Assembly (NCBI RefSeq): GCF_012070395.1
Contig: NZ_JAAFYS010000003.1
Coordinates: 248,001-312,000 of the forward strand
Length of the DNA stretch: 64,000 bases
Direction of reading: 5' to 3'
Source: Pseudoroseicyclus tamaricis
Lineage (GTDB): Bacteria; Pseudomonadota; Alphaproteobacteria; Rhodobacterales; Rhodobacteraceae
Under the pieces are notes generated by a model. The model was not told the DNA's origin and ran no database searches. It worked only from the letters and a program-made list of their open reading frames with translations. Both the position numbers and the translations under genes were made by a program. Positions 32,417 to 42,074 of the stretch are shown here, piece after piece; position 1 is the stretch's first letter; the number at the start of each line of letters is the position of its first letter.

Positions 32417-32712
32417 GCCGCCGCTTCACCCCCAAGGTCGTCACCGCCAACGCCCTGCTGGAGGGCGATGCAGTCTGGCTGCGCGCCGATGGCGGCTGGA
32501 GCCGCGACATGCACGACGCGCAGCTCTTCGAGGAGGAGGAGCTGGCGAACGAGGCGCTCCGCCACGCGCTCGCCCAGCCCGATCTCGTCGTCGGCGCCTA
32601 CCTCGCCGATGCGAAGGCCGGCCCCGAGGGCCCGGTGCCCACCCATTTCCGCGAGGATTTCCGCACCCGCGGCCCCTCGAACTACCATCTTGGCAAGCAG
32701 GCGGAGGCCTGA
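32413..32712 (+). CDS. DUF2849 protein
   Basis: A 99-residue protein of the DUF2849 family, recognised by TPKVVTANALLEGDAVWL at the start and PVPTHFREDFRTRGPSNYH near the end. The family is regularly found between siroheme synthase and sulfite reductase genes in alphaproteobacteria, as here. Its function is unknown. It may help sulfite reductase assembly or electron delivery (inference from gene order). It has no cysteines and no membrane segment. Confidence 0.88.
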   Translation: MSRRFTPKVVTANALLEGDAVWLRADGGWSRDMHDAQLFEEEELANEALRHALAQPDLVVGAYLADAKAGPEGPVPTHFREDFRTRGPSNYHLGKQAEA

Positions 32713-32717
32713 CCCTT

Positions 32718-34382
32718 ATGTATCGCTACGACGATTTCGATGACGCCTTCGTGCGCACCCGCGTCGCCCAGTTCCGCGGCCAGGTCGAGCGCCGGATCGA
32801 CGGCTCGCTGACGGAGGACGAGTTCAAGCCGCTGCGGCTGATGAACGGCCTCTACCTGCAGCTGCACGCCTACATGCTGCGCGTCGCCATCCCCTACGGG
32901 ACGCTGCGCGCCGAGCAGATGCGCCAGCTCGGCATGATCGCCGAGCGCTGGGACGAGGGCTACGGCCACTTCACCACGCGGCAGAACATCCAGTTCAACT
33001 GGCCGAAGCTGAAGGACGTCCCCGACATCCTCGAGGCGCTGGCGGACGTGGAGATGCACGCCATCCAGACCTCCGGCAACACGATCCGGAACGTCACGGC
33101 CGACCATTTCGCCGGCGCCGCCGCCGACGAGATCGAGGATCCGCGCCCCGCGGCGGAGCTGCTGCGCCAGTGGTCGACCGACCACCCGGAATTCCAGTTC
33201 CTGCCCCGCAAGTTCAAGATCGCCATCACCGGCAGCCCGAACGACCGGGCCGTGGTGAAGGCGCATGACATCGGCCTCAGGATGATCCGGAACGAGGCCG
33301 GCGAGCCGGGCTTCGAGGTGCTGGTGGGCGGCGGCCTCGGCCGGACGCCGATGATAGGCAAGGTCATCCGGGATTTCCTGCCGAAGGAGGATCTCCTCCC
33401 CTATTGCGAGGCCATCGTCGCCACTTACAACCTGCTTGGCCGGCGCGATAACAAGTACAAGGCCCGCATCAAGATCACCGTCCACGAGAACGGGATCGAC
33501 ACGTTCCGCGACCTCGTGGAGCAGAAGTTCATCGAGACGCGCGCGGCCTTCGGCGGCGCCGACCAGGAGCTGCTGCGCGAGATCGAGGCGGCGTTTGCGC
33601 CGCCCGCTTTCCGGGCCGTGGACACGGCCCCGTTCGAGGCGGCGCGCGAGGCCGACCCGGTCTTCCGCGCCTGGGCGGATACCAACCTCGCCGAGCACAA
33701 GGACGCCGGCCACGCCATCGTCACCATCAGCCTGAAGAAGCCGGGCGCCACGCCGGGCGACGCCACGGCCGAGCAGATGCGCGTGATGGCAGACCTCGCC
33801 GACAAGTACTCCTACGGCGAGCTGCGCGTCAGCCATGAGCAGAACATCATCCTGCCGCACGTCGCCAAGGACGATCTGCCCGCCCTGCACGACGCGCTGA
33901 AGAGCGTTGAGCTCGCCACGGCGAACCTCGGGCTGGTGAGTGACATCATCGCCTGCCCCGGCATGGATTACTGCGCCCTCGCCACCGCCCGCTCGATCCC
34001 CATCGCGCAGGAGATCGCCGAGCGCTTCGAGGAGCTGAAGCTGGAGCACGAGATCGGCGAGCTGAAGCTCAAGATCTCCGGCTGCATCAATGCCTGCGGG
34101 CACCACCATGTCGGCCATATCGGCATCCTCGGGCTCGACCGGGCGGGGGTGGAGAACTACCAGATCACCCTCGGCGGCGACGCCACCGAGACTGCCGCCA
34201 TCGGCGAGCGGGCCGGCCCGGGCTTCCCGGCGGAAGAAATCGTGGGCGCCATCGAGCGGCTCGTGCTCGGCTACCTCGACGTGCGCGAGGGGCCGGAAGA
34301 GACGTTCCTGCAGGCCTACCGCCGCCTCGGGCCCGATCCGTTCAAGGCCGCGCTCTACCCGGACACCAAAGATGCCGCTTGA
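32718..34382 (+). CDS. cysI: Assimilatory sulfite reductase hemoprotein
   Basis: A 554-residue nitrite/sulfite reductase with two sirohaem-ferredoxin half-repeats. The [4Fe-4S]-sirohaem ligands are CPGMDYC (C-x5-C) and CINAC (C-x3-C) near the C-terminus. GHFTTRQNIQFNW and KFKIAITGSPND are conserved. Context (siroheme synthesis, APS reductase, ferredoxin-NADP reductase) favours sulfite over nitrite. It lies 5 bp after DUF2849 and overlaps cysH by 11 bp. Confidence 0.93.
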   Translation: MYRYDDFDDAFVRTRVAQFRGQVERRIDGSLTEDEFKPLRLMNGLYLQLHAYMLRVAIPYGTLRAEQMRQLGMIAERWDEGYGHFTTRQNIQFNWPKLKDVPDILEALADVEMHAIQTSGNTIRNVTADHFAGAAADEIEDPRPAAELLRQWSTDHPEFQFLPRKFKIAITGSPNDRAVVKAHDIGLRMIRNEAGEPGFEVLVGGGLGRTPMIGKVIRDFLPKEDLLPYCEAIVATYNLLGRRDNKYKARIKITVHENGIDTFRDLVEQKFIETRAAFGGADQELLREIEAAFAPPAFRAVDTAPFEAAREADPVFRAWADTNLAEHKDAGHAIVTISLKKPGATPGDATAEQMRVMADLADKYSYGELRVSHEQNIILPHVAKDDLPALHDALKSVELATANLGLVSDIIACPGMDYCALATARSIPIAQEIAERFEELKLEHEIGELKLKISGCINACGHHHVGHIGILGLDRAGVENYQITLGGDATETAAIGERAGPGFPAEEIVGAIERLVLGYLDVREGPEETFLQAYRRLGPDPFKAALYPDTKDAA

Positions 34383-35589
34383 TGCCCCCATAGGTGAGCG
34401 GGTGGCGGCCCTGAACGGCCGCTACCGCCACCACGGCGCCACCGCCGTGCTCGGCCATGCGCTGAAGGACCCAGACGTGGGCCGCGTTGCCCTTGTCTCC
34501 TCCTTCGGGGCGGAGTCGGTGGTGCTGCTGCACATGGTGGCGACCCTGCAGCGCGACCTGCCGGTGCTCTTCATCGACACCGAGATGCTCTTCCCCGAGA
34601 CGCTGGAATACCAGCGCGAGCTCTCCGAGCGGCTGCACCTGACCAACGTGCAGGTCATCAAGGCCACGGAGGCGGAGATCGAGAAGCGCGATCCCTTCGG
34701 CCTCCTCCACAAGGCCAATCCCGATGCCTGCTGCGACCTGCGAAAGACGGTGCCGCTCGAGACGGCGCTCTCGCAGTACGGCGCATGGATCACCGGGCGG
34801 AAGCGCTACCAGGGCGGCAAACGGGTGACGCTGGACTTCTTCGAGGAAGAGGACGCCAAGCGGATCAAGATCAACCCGCTCGCCCATTGGACTCCGAAGG
34901 ACGTTCAGGAGTACATCGCCGAGAACCGCCTGCCCCGGCATCCGCTGGTCGCGCAGGGCTACCCGTCGATCGGCTGCGCGCCCTGCACCAGCCGCGTCGC
35001 CGACGGGGAGGACCCGCGGGCCGGGCGCTGGCGCGGGCGGGACAAGGATGAATGCGGCATCCATTTCATCGGCGGCAAGCCGGTGCGCGGCATCCCCGCG
35101 CCGGGCGAAGAGCCGCATGAGGAGATGTCGGACGAGGGCGTCGAAGTCCTCACCACCGAGTATGAGGCCGAGGGCGGCGAGCACGCAGCCGAGGAGACCA
35201 GCATGAACGTCATCGTCACCGATACCGGCTTCGGCCCCGAGACCTACAATGACGAGCCCATGGATCTCGGCTCCGACACCAACCCCGCCGAGCTGCCGGA
35301 GGGCTGGGAGCAGGCGGGGATGATCCGCATCGCCTTCCCCTCCTTCAACGACGGGCGCGGCTTCACGCTGGCCTCGGGCCTGCGGGCGAAGGGCTACAAG
35401 GGTCGCCTGCGCGCCGCGGGCCATGTCATCGCCGACCAGTACGCGATGGCCCGCCGCTCGGGCTTCGACGAGGTGGAGATCTCGCCGGAGCTGGCCGAGC
35501 GGCAGCCGGAGGCGCAGTGGCTCGCCCGCGCCGACTGGCAGGCCCACAACTACCAGGCCCGCCTGCGCGGCCGGCGCCCCGCCGCCTGA
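34372..35589 (+). CDS. cysH: Fusion of APS/PAPS reductase CysH and DUF934
   Basis: A 405-residue chain. Residues 1 to about 235 are CysH: SSFGAESVVLLHMV, DTEMLFPETLEY, CCDLRKT, GCAPCTSRV and the catalytic ECGIH. The CC...CxxC set is the [4Fe-4S] signature of the APS-reducing type. An acidic linker (about 236-277) leads into DUF934 (about 278-405: NVIVTDTGFGPE, FPSFNDGRGFTLASGLR, ADQYAMARRSGFDEVE). In relatives I know, these are separate neighbouring genes. An ATG at 35203 with GAGGAG upstream could start DUF934 alone. There is no stop between the two. Confidence 0.88.
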   Translation: MPLDAPIGERVAALNGRYRHHGATAVLGHALKDPDVGRVALVSSFGAESVVLLHMVATLQRDLPVLFIDTEMLFPETLEYQRELSERLHLTNVQVIKATEAEIEKRDPFGLLHKANPDACCDLRKTVPLETALSQYGAWITGRKRYQGGKRVTLDFFEEEDAKRIKINPLAHWTPKDVQEYIAENRLPRHPLVAQGYPSIGCAPCTSRVADGEDPRAGRWRGRDKDECGIHFIGGKPVRGIPAPGEEPHEEMSDEGVEVLTTEYEAEGGEHAAEETSMNVIVTDTGFGPETYNDEPMDLGSDTNPAELPEGWEQAGMIRIAFPSFNDGRGFTLASGLRAKGYKGRLRAAGHVIADQYAMARRSGFDEVEISPELAERQPEAQWLARADWQAHNYQARLRGRRPAA

Positions 35590-35687
35590 GCCCCCCGGAG
35601 CCCGAGCCGAGACCGCCGACGCGACACCGCCACACCCCAAGGAAACCCGCCAACAGGCGCCCATTCGGGGCGCGAGCCGAGAGAGCC

Positions 35688-36524
35688 ATGACCGACCAGA
35701 CCGCCGCCAGCCAGCCAGCCCCCGCCGCCAAGATGGCCCTGCCCGATGCGCAGACCGTCACCTCTGTGCGCCATTACACCGACCGTCTCTTCGCCTTCCG
35801 CGTGACGAGGCCGGCCTCCCTGCGCTTCCGCTCGGGCGAGTTCGTGATGATCGGCCTGCTCGGCGACAACGGCAAACCCCTGCTGCGCGCCTATTCCATC
35901 GCCTCGCCCTCCTGGGACGAGGAGCTGGAGTTCTATTCGATCAAAGTGCAGGACGGTCCGCTGACCTCCAAGCTCCAGCACATCCAGCCGGGCGACCAGG
36001 TGATCCTGCGGCCGAAGCCCGTGGGCACGCTGGTGCATGACGCGCTGCTGCCCGGCAAGCGGCTCTACCTCTTCTCGACGGGCACGGGCTTCGCCCCCTT
36101 CGCCTCGCTCCTGCGGGACCCGGACACCTACGAGCGCTTCGAGGAGGTCATCGTCACCCACACCTGCCGCGGCGTGGACGAGCTGACCTATGGCCGCGAG
36201 ATGATCGAGGGCCTCAAGAGCGACGAGCTGATGCAGGAGCTGCTCGGCGACGGCCTCGACAAGCTGCGCTACTACCCGACGACGACGCGCGAAGAGAGCG
36301 CCAAGATGGGCCGGATCACGACGCTGATCGAGAACGGCGAGCTCTTCGACGACCTCGGCGTGCCGCCCCTGAACCCGGAGACGGACCGTGCGATGATCTG
36401 CGGGAGCCTCGCGTTCAACGTCGACCTGAAGGCGCTGCTGGAGAAGGCGGGCCTGACCGAGGGCGCCAACTCCGACCCGCAGCAGTTCGTGGTCGAGAAG
36501 GCGTTCGTGGGCGAGGGGGTCTGA
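35688..36524 (+). CDS. fpr: Ferredoxin-NADP reductase
   Basis: A 278-residue bacterial-type FNR. FAD-binding motif LLRAYSIASPSWDEELEFYSI (RxYS type), NADP-binding STGTGFAPFASLLRD, and MICGSLAFNVDLKALLE near the end. It probably supplies reduced ferredoxin for the sulfite reductase encoded upstream. It lies 98 bp after cysH-DUF934 on the same strand. The ATG at 35688 follows GAGAGAG. Confidence 0.93.
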   Translation: MTDQTAASQPAPAAKMALPDAQTVTSVRHYTDRLFAFRVTRPASLRFRSGEFVMIGLLGDNGKPLLRAYSIASPSWDEELEFYSIKVQDGPLTSKLQHIQPGDQVILRPKPVGTLVHDALLPGKRLYLFSTGTGFAPFASLLRDPDTYERFEEVIVTHTCRGVDELTYGREMIEGLKSDELMQELLGDGLDKLRYYPTTTREESAKMGRITTLIENGELFDDLGVPPLNPETDRAMICGSLAFNVDLKALLEKAGLTEGANSDPQQFVVEKAFVGEGV

Positions 36525-36553
36525 GGAGGCGCCGGCGGCTAGGGGGAACGCAA

Positions 36554-36687
36554 GGTGGGTTGAAAACCCACCCTACGTAGGGTGGGTTGGTAACCCACCA
36601 TCCGGCCTTCCCTCACCTCGCCCGCCTGCGGGCCGTGGTGAGGCCACACGACCGCCGCACCGGCGTAGGGTGGGTTTATAACCCACC
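36554..36687. repeat. GTGGGTT palindromes, family B, locus 2 (three copies)
   Basis: Two copies abut at 36554-36599, the junction being CCCTACGTAGGG, so they form a larger inverted pair. A third is at 36665-36687 (GTAGGGTGGGTTTATAACCC). They fill the 280-bp gap between fpr and the pentapeptide gene. No family C element is here. Confidence 0.78.
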
Positions 36688-36804
36688 TGCCGGTCGCCCC
36701 TCCTCTGCTGCCGGACCGGACACCGTAACGCGCCAAGGCCGCATCCGTCGCACTCCCCACCCCAAACCCTTGATCCGGCGGCCCTGCCCGGTCCAGCATC
36801 TGTC

Positions 36805-37653
36805 ATGCTCTGGATCGCCCTCGCCGCCACCGCCGTCGCTCTCCTCACCGTCACCTGGCTGATCCTCCGCCCCGCCTGGATGGGCCTGTCCGGCCGGACG
36901 ATGTGGGACTGGATCAGCCTCCTTGCCGTGCCCAGCATGGTGGCGCTCGCCACCGTCCTTCTCACCACCGCGCAGTTTCGCAGTGAGCAGGATCGCGCCG
37001 CCGAGGAGGCGCTGCTCAGCTACGTCGAGAGGATCAGCACGCTCGCCCTTGCCCGGCCGGAGGGCCTCGATGTCGCCGGCGCCGCGGTGGCGCGGGCGCA
37101 GACGGATGTGATCCTGCACCTGCTGGAGGGCGAGCGCGCCGGGCGGGCGATCTCCTTCCTCGCCGAACTCGGCGTGCTGGGGCTCGTGCGCCCCCGGCTG
37201 GAAGAGCGCGCGCTGGCCGGGGCTGATCTGAAGGGGCTCGACCTGACCGGGGCGGATCTGGAGGGCTCCGACCTGACCGGCGCCGAACTGGAAGAGGCAG
37301 TGCTGGCCGGGGCCGACCTGGAGTCGACCGATCTCATGGGCGCCGACCTCAAGGATGCCGATCTCCGCGCTGCCGAGCTGGCCCATGCCCGGCTCGCCCG
37401 CGCCAACCTCGACCATGCCGATCTGCGCGGCGCCGATCTGCACCTCGCCTCCGGGCTGACCCGGTCGCAGCTCGCCGTGGCCTGCGTCGATGCCTCGACC
37501 CGGCTGCCGGACAGGTTCGACCGCCCCCAGGGCGCCAGCGCCGGCTGCAGCGGCCGCGCCGAGGCGACGGACATCATCGACCTCCCGGAGGATGATGACG
37601 ACGACGATGATGATGACGATGATGATGACGATGATGATGATGACGACGACTGA
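36805..37653 (+). CDS. Membrane pentapeptide-repeat protein with poly-aspartate tail
   Basis: A 282-residue protein. Two hydrophobic helices (about residues 3-22 and 35-55) anchor it. A helical region follows to about 130, then roughly 15 pentapeptide repeats of the A(D/N)LxX type (about 135-215: AGADLKGLDLTGADLEGSDL and on), predicting a right-handed beta-helix. After a short Cys-containing linker, the last 20 codons before the stop are all Asp, encoded by mixed GAT/GAC at 37591-37650. I cannot assign a function. The acidic tail may bind cations or basic partners (inference). Confidence 0.85.
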   Translation: MLWIALAATAVALLTVTWLILRPAWMGLSGRTMWDWISLLAVPSMVALATVLLTTAQFRSEQDRAAEEALLSYVERISTLALARPEGLDVAGAAVARAQTDVILHLLEGERAGRAISFLAELGVLGLVRPRLEERALAGADLKGLDLTGADLEGSDLTGAELEEAVLAGADLESTDLMGADLKDADLRAAELAHARLARANLDHADLRGADLHLASGLTRSQLAVACVDASTRLPDRFDRPQGASAGCSGRAEATDIIDLPEDDDDDDDDDDDDDDDDDDDD

Positions 37654-37705
37654 GGCCGCCTCATGAAGCCGGCGGGGCAGCCCTAAGCCGCCCCGCCGCG
37701 AACGC

Positions 37706-39163
37706 CTAGCTGATCTTCGTCAGCAGCTCTTCGACGCTCTTCTTCGCGTCGCCGTAGAGCATCCGCGTATTGTCCTTGTAGAAGAGCGGGTTCTCGATCC
37801 CCGAGTAGCCCGTCCCCTGCCCGCGCTTGGAGACGATGACGTCCTTCGCCTTCCAGACCTCCAGCACCGGCATGCCGGCGATGGGGGAGTTGGGGTCGTC
37901 CTGCGCGGCCGGGTTCACGATGTCATTGGAGCCGATGACGATGGCGACGTCCGTCGAGGGGAAGTCGTCGTTGATCTCGTCCATCTCCATGACGATGTCG
38001 TAGGGCACCTTCGCCTCTGCCAGCAGCACGTTCATGTGCCCCGGCAGACGGCCCGCGACGGGGTGAATGGCGAAGCGCACCTTCTTGCCCTTGGCGCGCA
38101 GGCGGCGCGTCAGCTCCGCCACCGGCTGCTGGGCCTGCGCCACGGCCATGCCGTAGCCCGGGATGATGATGACGCTGTCGGCGTCCTCCAGCAGCGAGGC
38201 CACGGCATCGGCATCCGTCGCCACCATCTCCCCTTCCACCGCCTGCGCGGGGCCGGAGGTGCCGCCGAAGCCGCCGAGGATGACGGAGACGAACTTGCGG
38301 TTCATCGCCTTGCACATGATGTAGCTCAGGATCGCCCCGGAGGAGCCGACGAGCGCCCCCGTCACGATCAGGAGGTCATTGCCCAGCGTGAAGCCGATCG
38401 CCGCCGCCGCCCAGCCGGAATAGCTGTTCAGCATCGAGACGACGACGGGCATGTCCGCCCCGCCGATCCCCATGATCAGATGCCAGCCGATGAAGCCGGC
38501 GAGCAGCGCCATGAGCAGCATCGTCCAGATGCCGGCGCCGGCGACGAACATAATCAGCAGGACGAGGCAGAGCACCGCCGCCGCCAGGTTGAGCATGTGC
38601 CCGCCCGGCAGCTTCGACGGCTTGCCGTCAACCCGCCCGGCCAGCTTGCCGAACGCGACGACGGAGCCGGTGAAGGTGACGGCGCCGATGAAGATCCCCA
38701 GCGCCACCTCGACGCGGAAGATGTTCAGCTCCGCCGCGTCCTTCAGCCAGAGCGCAGCGCCGAAGGCGGTGATGTCGCGGCCCAGGATAAGCACGTCGAG
38801 GTCGGCGCCCGACAGCTGCAGGTTCTCCACCCGCGTCAGCATGATGTCGGCCGAGAGGCCGATGAAGACCGCCGCGAGGCCGACGAAGGAGTGCAGAGCA
38901 GCGACGAGCTGCGGCATCTCCGTCATCTGCACCCGGCCGGCGACGACGTAGCCGGCATAGGCGCCCGCCGCGATGGCCACGAGAATGAGGAGGACGTTGT
39001 AGACCCCCGGCGCGAAGATGGTGGCGAAGACCGCCACCGCCATGCCGGCGATGCCGTACCAGATGGCGCGCTTGGCACTCTCCTGACCGGAGAGGCCGCC
39101 GAGCGACAGGATGAAGAGGATGGCTGCGATGAGGTAGCAGGCCGAAACGAAACCGATGCTCAT
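37706..39163 (-). CDS. pntB: NAD(P) transhydrogenase subunit beta
   Basis: A 485-residue proton-pumping transhydrogenase subunit. The membrane part (about residues 1-270) has eight or nine helices. The C-terminal NADP(H)-binding dIII domain starts near 310 and shows [39 protein letters not shown] and [12 protein letters not shown]. It pairs with PntA, encoded 12 bp upstream, to make NADPH from NADH using the proton gradient. Confidence 0.96.
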   Translation of the reverse strand: MSIGFVSACYLIAAILFILSLGGLSGQESAKRAIWYGIAGMAVAVFATIFAPGVYNVLLILVAIAAGAYAGYVVAGRVQMTEMPQLVAALHSFVGLAAVFIGLSADIMLTRVENLQLSGADLDVLILGRDITAFGAALWLKDAAELNIFRVEVALGIFIGAVTFTGSVVAFGKLAGRVDGKPSKLPGGHMLNLAAAVLCLVLLIMFVAGAGIWTMLLMALLAGFIGWHLIMGIGGADMPVVVSMLNSYSGWAAAAIGFTLGNDLLIVTGALVGSSGAILSYIMCKAMNRKFVSVILGGFGGTSGPAQAVEGEMVATDADAVASLLEDADSVIIIPGYGMAVAQAQQPVAELTRRLRAKGKKVRFAIHPVAGRLPGHMNVLLAEAKVPYDIVMEMDEINDDFPSTDVAIVIGSNDIVNPAAQDDPNSPIAGMPVLEVWKAKDVIVSKRGQGTGYSGIENPLFYKDNTRMLYGDAKKSVEELLTKIS

Positions 39164-39175
39164 GGGTGCGGCTCC

Positions 39176-40747
39176 TCAGGACTTCTGGAACATGGCGAGC
39201 ATGCGCCGGGTGACGAGGAACCCGCCCACGATGTTGATCGAGGCGATCAGCACCGAAACGAAGGCGAGGATGACGACGATCCAGTTTCCGGATCCGATCT
39301 GCAGGAGCGCGCCGAGGATGACGATGCCCGAGATGGCGTTCGTCACCGCCATCAGCGGCGTGTGCAGCGCGTGGGAGACGTTCCAGATCACCTGGAAGCC
39401 CACGAAGCAGGCGAGTGCGAAGACGATGAAATGCGCCATGAAGCTCGCCGGCGCGAAGGCGCCGATGATCAGCATCACCAGCGCGCCGACGGCGAGCACG
39501 GTGATCTGCGTCTTGGTCTGCTGCTTGAAGGTGGCCAGCTCCTTCGCACGCTTCTCCTCGGGCGTCGGCTCCTTCACCTTCTCCTTCGGGCGCGCCGCGA
39601 TGGCGGGCACCTTGGGGGGCGGCGGCGGATAGGTGATCTCGCGCTCGCGCACCACCGTGGCGCCGCGGATCACGTCATCCTCCATGTTGTGGTTGAGCGC
39701 GCCGTCTTTCCCGGGCGTCAGGTCCGTCAGCATGTGGCGGATGTTGGTGGCGTAGAGCGTGGAGCTCTGCGCCGCCATGCGGCTGGGGAAGTCGGTGTAG
39801 CCGACGATGGTGACGCCGTTCTCGGTCGTGATCTTCTGATCGGCCACCGTCAGCTCGCAATTGCCGCCCCGCTCGGCGGCAAGGTCGACGATGACGGAGC
39901 CGGGCTTCATCGCCTCCACCATGTCCTTCGTCCAGAGCACGGGCGCATCCCGACCGGGGATCAACGCGGTGGTGATGACGATGTCCATGTCCGGCGCCAG
40001 CTCGCGGAATTTCTTCAGCTGCGCCTCGCGGAATTCAGGCGACGAGGGCGCGGCGTAGCCTCCGGTGGCGGCGCCGTCCTGCGAGGCTTCCTCGAAATCG
40101 AGGTAGACGAACTCGGCGCCCATGCTCTCGATCTGCTCGGCCACCTCGGGGCGCACGTCGAAGGCATAGGTGATGGCGCCGAGCGAGGTCGCCGTGCCGA
40201 TGGCGGCAAGGCCGGCGACACCGGCGCCGACGACCAGCACCTTGGCGGGCGGCACCTTGCCGGCGGCGGTGACCTGCCCGGTGAAGAAGCGCCCGAAGTT
40301 GCTGCCCGCCTCGATCACGGCGCGGTAGCCGGCGATATTGGCCATGGAGGAGAGCGCGTCCATCTTCTGCGCGCGGGAGATGCGGGGGACCATGTCCATC
40401 GCGACGATGGTGGCGCCCTTCTCCCTGGCGCGCTCCATCAGCTCGCCGTTCTGCGCCGGGTAGATCATCGAGATCAGCGTCTGCCCCTCGCGAAGGCGGT
40501 CGACCTCCGCCTCCACCGGCGGGCGCACCTTCACGACGACGTCGGCGGCCGCGAAGACCTCCTCAGCGCCCGGCAGCACCTCGGCACCAGCCTCGCGGTA
40601 CGCCTCGTCGGTGAAGCCGGCCTTCAGCCCCGCCCCCGCTTCGATCAGCGGCGCGTGGCCGAGTTTCGCGAGGTCCTTCGCGGAGGCGGGCGTCATCGCA
40701 ACCCGCGCCTCGCCCTCGTGCGTTTCCTTCGGTGCCCCGATTTTCAT
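39176..40747 (-). CDS. pntA: NAD(P) transhydrogenase subunit alpha
   Basis: A 523-residue PntA of the undivided (E. coli-like) form. dI NAD(H)-binding domain about residues 1-380 ([53 protein letters not shown]), a linker with Pro/Lys-rich stretch, then about four helices near the C-terminus. Many alphaproteobacteria split alpha into two genes, but here it is one. GGGGAGG precedes the ATG. It is divergent from a MarR regulator. Confidence 0.96.
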   Translation of the reverse strand: MKIGAPKETHEGEARVAMTPASAKDLAKLGHAPLIEAGAGLKAGFTDEAYREAGAEVLPGAEEVFAAADVVVKVRPPVEAEVDRLREGQTLISMIYPAQNGELMERAREKGATIVAMDMVPRISRAQKMDALSSMANIAGYRAVIEAGSNFGRFFTGQVTAAGKVPPAKVLVVGAGVAGLAAIGTATSLGAITYAFDVRPEVAEQIESMGAEFVYLDFEEASQDGAATGGYAAPSSPEFREAQLKKFRELAPDMDIVITTALIPGRDAPVLWTKDMVEAMKPGSVIVDLAAERGGNCELTVADQKITTENGVTIVGYTDFPSRMAAQSSTLYATNIRHMLTDLTPGKDGALNHNMEDDVIRGATVVREREITYPPPPPKVPAIAARPKEKVKEPTPEEKRAKELATFKQQTKTQITVLAVGALVMLIIGAFAPASFMAHFIVFALACFVGFQVIWNVSHALHTPLMAVTNAISGIVILGALLQIGSGNWIVVILAFVSVLIASINIVGGFLVTRRMLAMFQKS

Positions 40748-40937
40748 GCGGCGCCTCCCCATTGCGGCATCCAAGTTGGCGCGGAGGATAGAGCCTTGGA
40801 GGGGTTTCACAAGCCGAACCCTCGGCGGGACAAATTCCGGACTTTTCAACGCCTTCTTGCGCGGCGGCGGAAAAGGGGCGCGCCGCCCGCCGCGCCTGCG
40901 ACGGACCGTCATATGCCGCGCCCCGTTGACGACTTGC

Positions 40938-40949
40938 GTTGATATTAAC
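40938..40949. promoter_or_regulatory. MarR-type operator candidate
   Basis: GTTGATATTAAC, a 12-base near-palindrome (10 of 12 positions symmetric), 11 bases before the MarR start. It is A+T-rich in a G+C-rich gap and well placed for autoregulation. Confidence 0.5.
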
Positions 40950-40960
40950 ATGTAGACCGG

Positions 40961-41422
40961 ATGGCTAACCCCCGCCCTCCCGATCACGCCGACACGCTGG
41001 AGGTTCGCGACCGCTGCCTCTGCCTGCATGCCCAGCGCGCCGCCCGGGCCCTCGCCCGGCGCTTCGACCTCGCCTTCCGGCCGCTGGGGCTGACCAACGG
41101 GCAGTTCTCGCTGCTGATGGCGCTCAACCGCCCCGAGCCGCCCCGCATGGGCGATGTCGCCAACCTGCTGGCGATGGACCGCACGACCCTCACAGCGGCC
41201 CTCAAGCCGCTGGAGCGGCGCGGCCTCCTCGCCGTGGAGCCCGACGATAGCGACCGCCGCGCCCGCCGCCTGCGGCTGACGCAGGAGGGCCGCATGCTCC
41301 TCGGCGAGGCGCTGCCCATCTGGCGGGAGGAGCATGCCTCCCTCGACGCACAGGTGGACGCGCCGGGCCTCGTCGCCACCCTCATGGCCGTCACCGCGGC
41401 AGCCGACCGGGGCGAGGACTGA
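40961..41422 (+). CDS. MarR family regulator
   Basis: A 153-residue MarR winged-helix protein. Recognition region [28 protein letters not shown] (residues 48-75), with the wing [16 protein letters not shown]. The N-terminal cysteines ([16 protein letters not shown]) are a feature of some redox-responsive MarR proteins. It is divergent from pntAB across 213 bp, with a palindrome just before its start. Control of pntAB is possible but inferred. Confidence 0.88.
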   Translation: MANPRPPDHADTLEVRDRCLCLHAQRAARALARRFDLAFRPLGLTNGQFSLLMALNRPEPPRMGDVANLLAMDRTTLTAALKPLERRGLLAVEPDDSDRRARRLRLTQEGRMLLGEALPIWREEHASLDAQVDAPGLVATLMAVTAAADRGED

Positions 41423-41427
41423 CGGCG

Positions 41428-41473
41428 CCCGCGCCCACCCCGCCCGGGCCCGGGCGCGCGGGGTGGGCGGGCG
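41428..41473 (+). terminator. Long G+C hairpin after the MarR gene
   Basis: CCCGCGCCCACCCCGC pairs with a GCGGGGTGGGC arm around a CCGGGCCCGG centre. It shares GGGCGCGCGGGGTGGG with the hairpin at 14816-14868. No clear U-tract is visible. Confidence 0.45.
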
Positions 41474-41572
41474 GGAGCGCGGCCGGGGCCCGAGCGGGGT
41501 GGGCGCGTGGTGGGCGCGCAAAGTGATCCAGCGGCGGCGCCGGCACGTCTGGCAGGCAAAGGAGCTTGTCCC

Positions 41573-41974
41573 ATGACCGCCGTCGTCCTCTACGCCGCCA
41601 CCGCCGCGATCTTCCTCATCGCCGATGCGCTGATGCTGTCGCTCGTCATGCGCCCGCTCTTCGAGCGGCATCTGGGGCCGGAGCTGCGGGAGAATATCCG
41701 CATCGCTCCCGCCGCGCTCTTCTACCTCGCCTATGTCGCCATCCTCGTCTGGATCGTCACCTGGCCGGCGCTGCGCGACGAGACCAGCCTCGGCTCCGTC
41801 GCGCTGACCGCGGCGCTGATGGGCTTCTTCGCCTATGGCACCTACGAGTTCACCAGCTTCGCCGTCATGTCGCGCTGGCATGTCTCGATGCTGATGACCG
41901 ATCTCGCGTGGGGCACGCTCCTGACCGCCGGCTCGGCCACCGCCGGCCTCTGGATCGCGCGGCTGCTGACCTGA
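41573..41974 (+). CDS. DUF2177 membrane protein
   Basis: A 133-residue protein with about four transmembrane helices, recognised as DUF2177 from [49 protein letters not shown] and [20 protein letters not shown] lies 8 bases before the ATG. It stands alone between two hairpin-rich gaps. Function is unknown. Confidence 0.88.
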   Translation: MTAVVLYAATAAIFLIADALMLSLVMRPLFERHLGPELRENIRIAPAALFYLAYVAILVWIVTWPALRDETSLGSVALTAALMGFFAYGTYEFTSFAVMSRWHVSMLMTDLAWGTLLTAGSATAGLWIARLLT

Positions 41975-42074
41975 GCGGCCGGGGGCTGAGGCACCCCCGT
42001 CACCGGCCCCCGTCACCGTGACGTGACCGCGCGCCTCCCTTCCCGGGGGGCGCGAATTCTGCAAGTCTGAGCGC

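Noticed and set aside
32718-34382. cysI as a nitrite reductase
   Set aside because: The same protein family covers both reactions, but the neighbours (siroheme synthase, APS reductase, DUF2849) all point to sulfite.
35203-35589. DUF934 as a separate gene only
   Set aside because: There is no stop codon between CysH and DUF934, so the fusion is annotated. The internal start is kept as a possibility.
38036-40942. Long plus-strand open frame opposite pntAB
   Set aside because: Reads as repetitive Asp/His/Arg-rich sequence across two genuine transhydrogenase genes.
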